NCBI RefSeq assembly: GCF_019336435.1
Contig: NZ_JAHWXQ010000002.1
Span: 1,156,684-1,220,683 of the forward strand
Source: Pontibacter populi
Lineage (GTDB): Bacteria > Bacteroidota > Bacteroidia > Cytophagales > Hymenobacteraceae
Reading direction: 5' to 3'
Length of the DNA stretch: 64,000 nucleotides
Shown: positions 34,204-41,680 of the stretch, one piece after another
How the letters are laid out: every line of letters starts with the position of its first letter
Numbering within the stretch: position 1 is the first letter of the stretch
Notes under the pieces: model-generated
Databases searched by the model: none
Told to the model about the DNA's origin: nothing
Seen by the model: the letters and a program-made list of their open reading frames with translations, nothing else
Program-made: the position numbers and the translations under genes

Positions 34204-35598
34204 ATGGATAAATATACCGACCTCATCCACCAGACATTCGACTTCCCGACAGACGAGTTTCAGGTGGAGAATAATGAGCTGCTTTTTAATGGTATTCCGC
34301 TAATGGATATCATCAAAAAATATGGCACTCCTCTTAAATTAACATACCTGCCAAAGATAAGTTCGCAGATACAACGTGCCAAAAAGCTTTTTAACGAGAG
34401 TATCGAAAAGCTGGATTATAACGGTACGTATACTTACTGCTACTGCACTAAGGCATCGCATTTCTCTTTTGTGCTGGAAGAAGCCCTGAAAAATGACATC
34501 CATATCGAAACTTCGTCGGGCTACGATATGCAGATCATCAGATCGCTTTACAAAAAAGGCAAGATAGATAAGAACACCTACATCGTTTGCAATGGTTTTA
34601 AACGCCAGCAGTACCGCGAGTGGATCTCTGAATTCATTAACGAGGGTTTTGTGAACTGTATGCCTATCCTGGATCACATTGGAGAGATAGACTACTACAA
34701 AGAGCATGTAAAGGAAAAAACCAAGCTGGGCATGCGCCTGGCTTCAGACGAGGAACCTAAATTCGAGTTTTATACGTCACGCCTGGGTGTTCGCTACAAC
34801 GATGTGATTGATTTGTATGAAAAGCAGATTAAGCCGGATGACAGGTTTGAGCTGAAAATGCTGCACTACTTTATAAACACAGGCATTAAAGACACATCGT
34901 ATTACTGGTCGGAGCTTAGCCGTTTTGTGCATAAGTACTGCGAACTGAAGAAAGTTTGTCCGGAGCTGGATACGATCGATATTGGTGGCGGCTTCCCGAT
35001 CAAGACTTCAATACAGGTAGAGTATGATTACCGTTACATGACCGAAGAGATCCTTAGAACTATAAAGCGCATTTGTGCTGAAGAGGGAGTTCCGGAGCCG
35101 AACATCTTTACAGAATTTGGTATTTTTACGGTAGGCGAAAGTGCAGCCAACATCTACTCTATTTTGGATGAAAAGCTGCAGAACGATAAAGAACGCTGGT
35201 ACATGATAGATGGTTCTTTTATAACGAACCTGCCGGATGCCTGGGCACTTAACCAGCGCTGGCCCCTGCTTGCCATTAATCACTGGGATAAGGAATATCG
35301 CCGAATTCAGCTGGGAGGCATGACCTGCGACAGCCAGGATTACTATAACTCGGAGATGCACTCGTTCCAGGTATTTTTACCTAAACTCCCTAAAGATGAG
35401 CCACTTTACATTGGGTTCTTCCATACGGGCGCTTACCAGGAACAGCTTAGCGGGTATGGTGGCATCAAACATTGCCTGATTCCATCGCCGCAGCATATTT
35501 TAGTAGATAAGGATGAGAACGGAGAAATAAAGACCTGGCAATTTGCGCCGGAGCAAACAAGTGAGTCAATGTTACGTATCTTGGGCTACGAAGCATAA
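34204..35598 (+). CDS. speA: Arginine decarboxylase, fold-III PLP enzyme
   Basis: 464 residues, shorter than the about 650-residue E. coli SpeA. It matches the compact Bacteroidota form, which lacks the inserted helical domain. PLP lysine Lys83 in YCTKASH, then HIETSSGYD, the phosphate-binding DIGGGFP (about 260), and the acid-pocket CDSQDYYNS, where the Cys-Asp pair comes from the partner subunit. It makes agmatine for polyamine synthesis in the cytoplasm. Divergently transcribed from the arginase/argS pair. No terminator is visible before the small lipoprotein gene, which has its own promoter. Confidence 0.9.
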   Translation: MDKYTDLIHQTFDFPTDEFQVENNELLFNGIPLMDIIKKYGTPLKLTYLPKISSQIQRAKKLFNESIEKLDYNGTYTYCYCTKASHFSFVLEEALKNDIHIETSSGYDMQIIRSLYKKGKIDKNTYIVCNGFKRQQYREWISEFINEGFVNCMPILDHIGEIDYYKEHVKEKTKLGMRLASDEEPKFEFYTSRLGVRYNDVIDLYEKQIKPDDRFELKMLHYFINTGIKDTSYYWSELSRFVHKYCELKKVCPELDTIDIGGGFPIKTSIQVEYDYRYMTEEILRTIKRICAEEGVPEPNIFTEFGIFTVGESAANIYSILDEKLQNDKERWYMIDGSFITNLPDAWALNQRWPLLAINHWDKEYRRIQLGGMTCDSQDYYNSEMHSFQVFLPKLPKDEPLYIGFFHTGAYQEQLSGYGGIKHCLIPSPQHILVDKDENGEIKTWQFAPEQTSESMLRILGYEA

Positions 35599-35634
35599 GG
35601 TAAATACTATTTTCACTTTTTTTAGTAAGTAACT

Positions 35635-35664
35635 TTTGCTTTAATTGTATTTCCCTTATTTTTG
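35635..35664 (+). promoter_or_regulatory. Promoter of the 58-residue lipoprotein
   Basis: TTTG (35635-35638), 18-nt spacer, TATTTTTG (35657-35664): close to the Bacteroidota consensus. Transcription would start near 35668, leaving a leader of about 24 nt. Confidence 0.7.
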
Positions 35665-35691
35665 ATCTACCATCGTTAAATATTCACCGTC

Positions 35692-35868
35692 ATGAAAAAG
35701 TTATTAGTATTCGGTACGCTTTGCCTTGCTATGGGCATGGCTTCCTGCAAAACCTACTGCCCGGCTTACAACTATAACCTGGGTAATGTAGAAAATCCTT
35801 CTGTAAAGGAGAAAGTTAGCGTATCGGCATCTAACGAGACTCCAGCAACGAACAGAGTAAACGGCTAA
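35692..35868 (+). CDS. 58-residue lipoprotein, unknown function
   Basis: A short frame, ATG to TAA, encodes MKKLLVFGTLCLAMGMASC followed by KTYCPAYNYN. The signal peptide has a good lipobox (GMASC, Cys19); the mature part is only about 40 residues, hydrophilic and Ser/Asn/Glu-rich. A strong promoter precedes it and a clear terminator follows (35896-35918), so it is a genuine independent gene despite its size. A CPAY motif near the mature N-terminus recurs, to my knowledge, in short Cytophagales lipoproteins, but I assign no family. Confidence 0.8.
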   Translation: MKKLLVFGTLCLAMGMASCKTYCPAYNYNLGNVENPSVKEKVSVSASNETPATNRVNG

Positions 35869-35895
35869 TACAGCTACTTACACCCTTAAAAATAT

Positions 35896-35920
35896 AAAAC
35901 CGGCTTATGGCCGGTTTTTT
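35896..35920 (+). terminator. Terminator of the small lipoprotein gene
   Basis: 9-bp stem AAAACCGGC (35896-35904) with GCCGGTTTT (35910-35918) and a run of T. Confidence 0.85.
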
Positions 35921-35980
35921 TATTGGGGAGAATTTGTAAACTATAGTTTAGAATAGAGTAAATTATTCGATCAGGTAAGG

Positions 35981-36016
35981 AACAATTCCCCTCTAGAGAG
36001 GGGTTAGGGGTGTGTT
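35981..36016. repeat. Solitary C-rich palindromic repeat
   Basis: AATTCCCCTCTAGAGAGGGGTTAGGGGTGTG: the same CCCCTC/GAGGGG palindrome plus TAGGGG tail found in the composite repeats at 745-779, 8160-8195 and 23122-23150. Here it stands alone between two genes, 30 bp from an exact AACTATAGTT (35939-35948). Confidence 0.65.
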
Positions 36017-36086
36017 TACTTATGAGAGAGCACATTCATACAAGCTATAACCTATTCAAATGAGCTCTTATAAGTGATGTAAAAAC

Positions 36087-36119
36087 AAAAGCTCTCCTTT
36101 TACAATAAAGAGAGCTTTT
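36087..36119 (-). terminator. Terminator of the kelch lipoprotein gene
   Basis: 10-bp stem AAAAGCTCTC (36087-36096) with GAGAGCTTTT (36110-36119), 22 bp past the stop. Confidence 0.8.
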
Positions 36120-36141
36120 TAAGTTTTATTACTTTAAAATA

Positions 36142-37410
36142 TTACTTCGCTGGAATATACACATAACCAGTAAACCCATCCAACAATAAAATCTTATTGC
36201 CATAGTTTACAGCCATTGCTTCAGAAGAAAGGGAGCCTGCCGGATATTTCCCTATTTTTTGCCACTCTTCTGTAATCATATCAAATGAATACATATCGTA
36301 TTTATTATCACCTAGTGCTGTATAGATCTTATTATTTATCAAAACTGACAGGTGTTTGTTCCGTGCCTGAGAATCAGACCATTGGTAACCCGGTATTGGT
36401 GCAACAATGTATGACCAGGAGTTATTAACCGGATCATACGCCGCAAAATTATAAGCAGGAAATGGCCATATAGAAGTAGAATAAATGTAGCCTTTGCCAT
36501 TATACACAAAGCTATTACCCCAGCTCATGTTATCTATGTGTTCCAATATAGCACCTTTCTTTGTCCAGGTATCCGCTGCTATATCGTATTCATATATCTC
36601 CCCACCTCTACTATCTCGTGTAACATAATATTTACCATTAAGTAAGAATCCTGCCGCTGCTGACATCTTAACAGGGCAACTCGCTTTCTTAGTCCAAACC
36701 TTTGTTGCAGGATCATATTCCCAAACTTCATCAAACTTCTCACTGTTATCAATCTTAGCACCTAACATAAGATACCCTTTCCCATTGTAAGAAAAAGCAT
36801 TTCCTTCCTTTCTTGGTGAAAATGGAATTTCTCCCTTAGAAGTCCACAAATCCAAATTCAGATCGTAGGTACGCAAATCTCTTTTCGTTTCGTAAGAATT
36901 AGGTATAATATATAGAATATCACCTATAAAAAATCCGGTAGAGAAGTCTGGCCTAAATGGCAGGTATAACCTGGCCCATGATCCTGACTTAGCTGTCTCA
37001 AATGGGTATACATTCCCTTCGTATCTACTCTGAGAGTAATTAACTACATTATCCTCATGAATAAGATAGGCTTTAGCATAGTATTTTGTTCCTTCTTCTA
37101 ATCCATTTACTCTCATCCTATATGAGTCGCCAACTTCTGGCCCAAATACTATCTTCGTACCTGTTTTTATATCAACTTCTGGATTCTTAGAATATACAAC
37201 ACCATACTCTTTTATACTTGGATCCTTTTGATGTATTAAACCGGAGAAAACCACAGAGGACTCCAGGACAGCACCTGGCTCATTAAACTCAATAGTTGTC
37301 TTGGCTCTTGGAGCTGGGGTTTGGACAGGAACCGGATCCTCTTTTGCACTTTCTTTACAAGCAGTTAGGGTAAGGGAAAGAGCGATGATAAGCAGTAAAT
37401 GTTTTTTCAC
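36142..37410 (-). CDS. Kelch-repeat beta-propeller lipoprotein
   Basis: 422 residues. Lipobox LTAC with Cys at residue 18 (SLTLTACKE). Residues about 35-140 look like a fibronectin-III/DUF-type beta domain (VVFSGLIHQKDPSIKEYGVVYS ending in TKYYAKAYLI), a pattern seen in Bacteroidota surface proteins. The rest forms kelch-type blades with recurrent YNGKGY/LNGKYY, then YDPATKVWTKKASCP, YDIAADTWTKKGA, YDPVNNSWSYIV and FDMITEEWQKIGKYP, the pattern of galactose-oxidase-like propellers. Probably an outer-membrane-anchored binding protein; ligand unknown. Base composition is AT-richer than its neighbours, which may indicate recent acquisition. Confidence 0.83.
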   Translation of the reverse strand: MKKHLLLIIALSLTLTACKESAKEDPVPVQTPAPRAKTTIEFNEPGAVLESSVVFSGLIHQKDPSIKEYGVVYSKNPEVDIKTGTKIVFGPEVGDSYRMRVNGLEEGTKYYAKAYLIHEDNVVNYSQSRYEGNVYPFETAKSGSWARLYLPFRPDFSTGFFIGDILYIIPNSYETKRDLRTYDLNLDLWTSKGEIPFSPRKEGNAFSYNGKGYLMLGAKIDNSEKFDEVWEYDPATKVWTKKASCPVKMSAAAGFLLNGKYYVTRDSRGGEIYEYDIAADTWTKKGAILEHIDNMSWGNSFVYNGKGYIYSTSIWPFPAYNFAAYDPVNNSWSYIVAPIPGYQWSDSQARNKHLSVLINNKIYTALGDNKYDMYSFDMITEEWQKIGKYPAGSLSSEAMAVNYGNKILLLDGFTGYVYIPAK

Positions 37411-37494
37411 GGTACTAAATATTAAGTTTGTTAGATATATTAAAACCTGAATTTAGTTATATATTTAAATCAAAACAATAACTTTTGCTTGCTA

Positions 37495-38010
37495 TTACCC
37501 CCCAACTATAACCTGCGCTGCATCCCACAAATCGTTCACCTGCAACGGGTAAGTGCCAGCCTCATACTTATCCCCCACTAATATCGACCTCACTCCTACT
37601 CTATCTGCAGCTTCAATATCCCTCAGCGAATCTCCTATCATCCAACTATAGTTCACGTCAATGTCATATTTGGCAATGGCGCGTTCCAGCATCAGGCTGT
37701 CGGGTTTACGGGAAAGGGATTCGCTATAGTTTGGGTGTGAGGGAGCGTAGTAAATAGCATTAATCAGGTTGTTGCAACTATCCTGTAATTTCCGATGGCA
37801 GGCCATTACATCATCTTTGGTATATAACCCTTTGGCAATGCCGCCCTGGTTGGTAATAACTATAAGCAGATACCCGTTATTCTTCAGCAATGTCAGGGCT
37901 TCGGGCACTCCCGGCAAAACTTCAAACTCGTCCAGTAAATAAGTGTAGTCGCCGCGCTCCCGGTTTAGCACCCCATCTCTGTCCAAAAACACGCATTTCT
38001 GCTTCGCCAT
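37495..38010 (-). CDS. HAD-IIIA family phosphatase (GmhB-like)
   Basis: 171 residues from ATG 38010 (MAKQKCVFLDRDGVLN); the open frame extends 41 codons upstream without similarity. Motif I is FLDRDGVLN, motif II VITNQGG, then SRKPDSLMLERAIAKY (motif III Lys) and MIGDSLRDIEAA (motif IV), as in D-glycero-D-manno-heptose-1,7-bisphosphate 7-phosphatase and HisB-N. The zinc loop is eroded: the usual Cys-x-His ... Cys-x-Cys around YYAPSHP and SLSRKP has no cysteines. So it may be a zinc-free phosphatase of a related sugar or histidinol phosphate. No heptose genes are nearby. Confidence 0.82.
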   Translation of the reverse strand: MAKQKCVFLDRDGVLNRERGDYTYLLDEFEVLPGVPEALTLLKNNGYLLIVITNQGGIAKGLYTKDDVMACHRKLQDSCNNLINAIYYAPSHPNYSESLSRKPDSLMLERAIAKYDIDVNYSWMIGDSLRDIEAADRVGVRSILVGDKYEAGTYPLQVNDLWDAAQVIVGG

Positions 38011-38170
38011 AAAAGTATAACCAGTTTTAAATGCTAAAATAGAAAATAAAGCGTTTGAGATAGGTATAATTTTTCTGCTCCTATCGTAAAGATAAGTAGA
38101 ACCAGGGTAGAAAAACATGAAAACATAGTGCAATTACAGGAGGTAAATCTAAAGCAGGAAAGGCGGGTAT

Positions 38171-39520
38171 ATGAGAGTGGCGATTATTGGTGCAGGAATT
38201 TCGGGATTGGCGCTGGCTTATTACCTGCAAAAGCTTGGAGTACCTTATGACCTTTTCGAAGCAAGTGAAAATGTTGGTGGTAATATAAAAACGGTAAAAG
38301 AGGGCGGATATCTTTTAGAGCTCGGTCCAAACTCGCTACAAGTTACCCCTGAACTTAAAACCCTAATCCGGGAACTGAAACTGGAACAGGAAGTAGTGCC
38401 CACTGCCCAGGCAGGTTATCAGCGGTATGTGCTTCATAACGGATCTTACGAAAAGCTTCCGGTAAATCCTTTCTCGCTGTTATCCAACACTGTCTTCTCC
38501 TGGAAAACAAAACTCCGCATCCTTCAAGAAAAAGAGATTCCGCCTGCAGATATAGATTACGAAACGATAACCCAGTTTTTTGAACGGCGTTTCGGACATG
38601 GTGTTATTGATTATGCTGTAAATCCTTTTATAGCCGGTATCTATGGTGGTGACCCTGAAAAGCTGCTTGTTCATAAAGCGCTCCCGATGCTGAAAGAACT
38701 GGAAACCAACTATGGTTCCGTGCTTAAAGGATTGATGCAGCATAAAGGTACCCAGCTTGCCCCTGAAAATATCTCGTTTGCAAACGGAATGCAGACCCTG
38801 CCTAATGCCATTGCTGAAAAACTGATCTCGCTGCATACCGGGCATTATGTAGAAATGATTACCCGCAACCAGGGCAAATACATTATAAGCTGCGCTACCA
38901 CCGGCGACTACGATACCCAGGAATATAACCTGCTGGTGCTGGCCCTGCCGGCACTACACGCCGCAGAACTGCTGCATTATACTTTTCCGGGAATGGCAGC
39001 GGCTTTACAAAACATACATTACCCGCCCATGGCTGTTGTGCACTCTGTATACAACCGCAACGACGTAAGCCATGACCTGAACGGATACGGAGCCCTGCAC
39101 CCTAAAGCCGAATGCCCGTTTGCTGTTGGCTCTATCTGGTCCAGTTCCTTGTTTGAAGGACGCTGCCGCCCGCATGAAGTGTTATTTACCAGTTTTGTTG
39201 GAGGTGCCCAGTTTGAGGAACATGCGCTTACCAATAAGGACGAGTTGATGACGTGTGTGCACAAAGAGCTTGAAGAAACCTATGGCATAAAAGCTGAGAA
39301 ACCGATATTCCAGCACATGCACTTATGGGAACATTCCATTCCGCAATACGACCTGTATATTGAAGATGCACATCACATGGCAGAACAACTGGAGCAGGAC
39401 GGCTTGTTTATAGCCGCTAACTGGCAGGCTGGTATATCGGTGGCGGGCTGCATTCGTCATGCTAAAGAACTCGCTCACAAAATTAATTTAAAAAGGCCCG
39501 CACCATCAATAGCCGAATAG
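38171..39520 (+). CDS. hemG: Protoporphyrinogen oxidase, HemY/HemG type
   Basis: 449 residues. FAD-binding RVAIIGAGISGLALAYYLQ (2-20), substrate-domain segments FFERRFGHGVIDYAVNPFIAGIYGGDPEKL and ALPMLKELETNYGSV characteristic of PPO, and the C-terminal FAD motif IAANWQAGISVAGCI. It oxidises protoporphyrinogen IX in haem synthesis, membrane-associated. The start lies 7 codons before the GAGISG motif. It is followed 13 bp later by a GT2 gene on the same strand. Confidence 0.92.
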   Translation: MRVAIIGAGISGLALAYYLQKLGVPYDLFEASENVGGNIKTVKEGGYLLELGPNSLQVTPELKTLIRELKLEQEVVPTAQAGYQRYVLHNGSYEKLPVNPFSLLSNTVFSWKTKLRILQEKEIPPADIDYETITQFFERRFGHGVIDYAVNPFIAGIYGGDPEKLLVHKALPMLKELETNYGSVLKGLMQHKGTQLAPENISFANGMQTLPNAIAEKLISLHTGHYVEMITRNQGKYIISCATTGDYDTQEYNLLVLALPALHAAELLHYTFPGMAAALQNIHYPPMAVVHSVYNRNDVSHDLNGYGALHPKAECPFAVGSIWSSSLFEGRCRPHEVLFTSFVGGAQFEEHALTNKDELMTCVHKELEETYGIKAEKPIFQHMHLWEHSIPQYDLYIEDAHHMAEQLEQDGLFIAANWQAGISVAGCIRHAKELAHKINLKRPAPSIAE

Positions 39521-39521
39521 C

Positions 39522-39529
39522 TATATTTG
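39522..39529 (+). promoter_or_regulatory. -7-like element directly before the GT2 start
   Basis: TATATTTG followed by CGGT and ATG (39534), the same arrangement as at 7071-7083. It may give a leaderless mRNA for the glycosyltransferase in addition to read-through from hemG. No -33 box. Confidence 0.4.
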
Positions 39530-39533
39530 CGGT

Positions 39534-40268
39534 ATGAAAGAATCGTTGGTGATCATCCCAACCTACAACGAGCGGGAGAACATTGAAGCTATAGTTCGGA
39601 AAGTGATGTCACTGGCTCACCCCTTTCATCTTTTGATCATCGACGATAACTCCCCTGACGGCACTGCCACTATAGTTCGCGACCTGCAACCAGAGTACCC
39701 TGAGCGCCTTTACCTTGAAACCCGTATGGGCAAACTTGGTTTGGGCACTGCTTACATCCATGGTTTTAAATATGCACTCCGCAATGGGTATGAGTATATT
39801 TTTGAGATGGATGCCGACTTCTCGCATAACCCCGACGATCTTATAAAACTGCACGATGCCTGTGCTGTAGATGGCTACGATGTGGCTATTGGCAGCCGCT
39901 ATATACAAGGCGTAAATGTGGTTAACTGGCCCATGAACCGTGTGCTTATGTCGTGGTTCGCCAGCTGGTATGTGCGCCTGATAACCGGGATGCCCATTGC
40001 TGATACCACCGCCGGCTTTAAATGCTACCGCCGCAAGGTGCTCAAAACAATACAGCTTAACAAGATCAGGTTTGTGGGCTATGCTTTCCAGATAGAAATG
40101 AAGTTCCTGTCTTACAAATACGGCTTCAAAATAAAGGAAGTGCCCATCATTTTTACCGACCGCACCAAGGGGCAATCTAAAATGTCGTCAGGCATTTTTA
40201 AAGAGGCCGTACTGGGAGTGCTGAAAATGAAAGTGAACAGTTTCTTCCGCCACTTCGACCGCTATTAA
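39534..40268 (+). CDS. Polyprenol monophosphomannose synthase (GT2, DPM1-like)
   Basis: 244 residues, the compact soluble DPM1-like GT2. VIIPTYNERENIEAIV (6-21), the nucleotide-binding IDDNSPDGTA (about 36-45), MDADFSHNP (DxD, about 93), GSRYIQGVNVVNWP, and the acceptor-loop TAGFKCYRR plus FTDRTKGQSKMS typical of dolichyl-phosphate mannosyltransferases. It transfers a hexose from a nucleotide sugar to polyprenyl phosphate at the cytoplasmic membrane face, feeding protein or glycan glycosylation. Only 13 bp after hemG. Confidence 0.9.
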   Translation: MKESLVIIPTYNERENIEAIVRKVMSLAHPFHLLIIDDNSPDGTATIVRDLQPEYPERLYLETRMGKLGLGTAYIHGFKYALRNGYEYIFEMDADFSHNPDDLIKLHDACAVDGYDVAIGSRYIQGVNVVNWPMNRVLMSWFASWYVRLITGMPIADTTAGFKCYRRKVLKTIQLNKIRFVGYAFQIEMKFLSYKYGFKIKEVPIIFTDRTKGQSKMSSGIFKEAVLGVLKMKVNSFFRHFDRY

Positions 40269-40431
40269 CCATTCCTGCTTTTTGCAGTAACCGGGCTTAA
40301 TTCCTGCTTTCTTTCAGAATTTCATAGCACTGCGCTATATATCTACAGGCAAATAAATTAACTTTACCCATTATGTACCTGCAAAGCGTATAGTTTTACG
40401 GGTATGGGCCACCGCTTCTGAATTCATTTTT

Positions 40432-41400
40432 ATGGATAATATATATTTCTGGATCTTCTTTAACGTCTTTGTACTGCTGCTTCTCGCCCTGGACCTTTTT
40501 GTTTTCCACCGGAAAGAGCACGAAGTAAAAATTAAAGAAGCGTTGCTTTGGAGTGCCTTCTGGATCGGGCTGTCGCTAGCTTTTAATGCCCTGATCTATT
40601 ACCTGGAAGGCCCCGGCCCAGCCCTAGAATTCCTCACAGGCTATCTGATAGAAAAATCGCTTAGCGTCGATAACCTGTTCGTGTTCATTCTGATCTTCAA
40701 CTATTTTAAGGTTCCTACAAAGTATCAGCACAAGATCCTCTTCTGGGGTGTACTGGGCGCGCTGGTGTTCAGGGCTATCTTTATATTAGTAGGTGTTACG
40801 CTTATTGCCAAATTCCACTTTATCATCTATATACTCGGGGCTTTCCTGATATTTACGGGTATAAAAATGGCATTCCAGAAGAACGATGAAGAGCTGCACC
40901 CTGAGCAGAACCCGTTTATAGTTTGGATTAGCCAGAAGCTTCCTTTCACGAAGCACTCAGTTGGCGGTAAATTTTTCACCAAGATCGACGGTAAAATATT
41001 TGCCACGCCCCTGTTCCTGGTACTGATCATGGTTGAGACAACGGATATCGTTTTTGCTGCAGACTCTATTCCGGCTATCCTGGCCATCTCCAAAGATCCG
41101 TTTATAGTTTATACCTCTAACGTATTTGCGCTACTGGGCTTGCGGGCACTGTATTTTGCACTGGCAGGTATCATGCAGCTGTTCCATTACCTGCATTATG
41201 GGTTGTCGGTGATACTGGTATTTATCGGCTTTAAACTGATGCTGAGCGATGTTTTCCACCTGGATATGCGTATTGCGCTTGGCGTGGTTGGCGGTATTCT
41301 GGCCATCTCGGTTATTGCGTCATTAATGTTCCCTAAAAAGGAGGAGGACCTGCCAAAACCACAGAATTTCGAGGACAAAAAAGATGCTGGCGTAAAATAA
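40432..41400 (+). CDS. TerC/Alx family integral membrane protein
   Basis: 322 residues, about eight or nine membrane helices. The family's acidic membrane motifs are intact: LTGYLIEKSLSVDNLFVF (about 70-87, the E-K-S-L-S-V-D-N signature) and VETTDIVFAADSIPAILAIS (about 200-219, with paired Asp/Glu). The Alx/TerC group exports manganese or handles metal load in cells; a role in tellurite resistance is a historical name only. The C-terminal 25 residues are charged and cytoplasmic. I looked for a manganese (yybP-ykoY) riboswitch in the 163-bp leader and saw none. Confidence 0.9.
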   Translation: MDNIYFWIFFNVFVLLLLALDLFVFHRKEHEVKIKEALLWSAFWIGLSLAFNALIYYLEGPGPALEFLTGYLIEKSLSVDNLFVFILIFNYFKVPTKYQHKILFWGVLGALVFRAIFILVGVTLIAKFHFIIYILGAFLIFTGIKMAFQKNDEELHPEQNPFIVWISQKLPFTKHSVGGKFFTKIDGKIFATPLFLVLIMVETTDIVFAADSIPAILAISKDPFIVYTSNVFALLGLRALYFALAGIMQLFHYLHYGLSVILVFIGFKLMLSDVFHLDMRIALGVVGGILAISVIASLMFPKKEEDLPKPQNFEDKKDAGVK

Positions 41401-41464
41401 TTTAAGTGTAAAAATTGCTTTTAGCGGATTTTATAGTTTAACTTGCGTCAATCAAATACAAGAA

Positions 41465-41551
41465 ATGAAATTATTCTGCACATATATGTTTATCAATATT
41501 TCCAAGGTCCATCTGTGGGGCTCTGGTGGTAGACATTTGTGTATAGTATAG
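41465..41551 (+). CDS. Candidate attenuation leader peptide
   Basis: A 28-codon frame, ATG to TAG, in the leader of the DAHP synthase-like gene. It contains Phe4, Tyr7, Phe9 (codons 41474-41491) and Trp18 (41516-41518). Its end overlaps RNA arm A of the candidate attenuator. A ribosome stalled at Tyr7-Phe9 would leave arm A free to pair with arm B; a ribosome reaching the stop would mask arm A and let the terminator form. Aromatic content is modest, there is no Shine-Dalgarno site, and expression is unproven. Confidence 0.35.
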   Translation: MKLFCTYMFINISKVHLWGSGGRHLCIV

Positions 41552-41605
41552 ATATACTTTTATCAAAAGCCATTTAGAGCCCCGCCCACAAGCGGGGCTT
41601 TTTGT
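41517..41605 (+). promoter_or_regulatory. Candidate transcription attenuator before the DAHP synthase-like gene
   Basis: Three arms: A GGGGCTCT (41517-41524), B AGAGCCCC (41576-41583), C GCGGGGCT (41592-41599). B pairs exactly with A over 8 bp (antiterminator) or, shifted by two bases as AGCCCCGC (41578-41585), with C over 8 bp. B-C has a 6-nt loop and is followed by TTTTTGTTTTTT, a canonical terminator. The pairings are mutually exclusive. The hairpin could alternatively be just the tererminator of the TerC gene ending at 41400. Confidence 0.55.
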
Positions 41606-41680
41606 TTTTTAACCCAATTGTAAAACCATTTAACGAAAGGCTGAAAAGCCATTTTTACAACAGTTTTTTTATGTACAGTC

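Noticed and set aside
36142..37410. Horizontal transfer of the kelch lipoprotein gene
   Set aside because: It is AT-richer than its neighbours, but there are no flanking mobile elements, integrase or direct repeats, so composition alone is insufficient.
40269..40431. Possible manganese (yybP-ykoY) riboswitch before the TerC/Alx gene
   Set aside because: The conserved paired loops and GC-rich stems of that class are not present in the 163-bp leader; only short unconvincing hairpins were seen.
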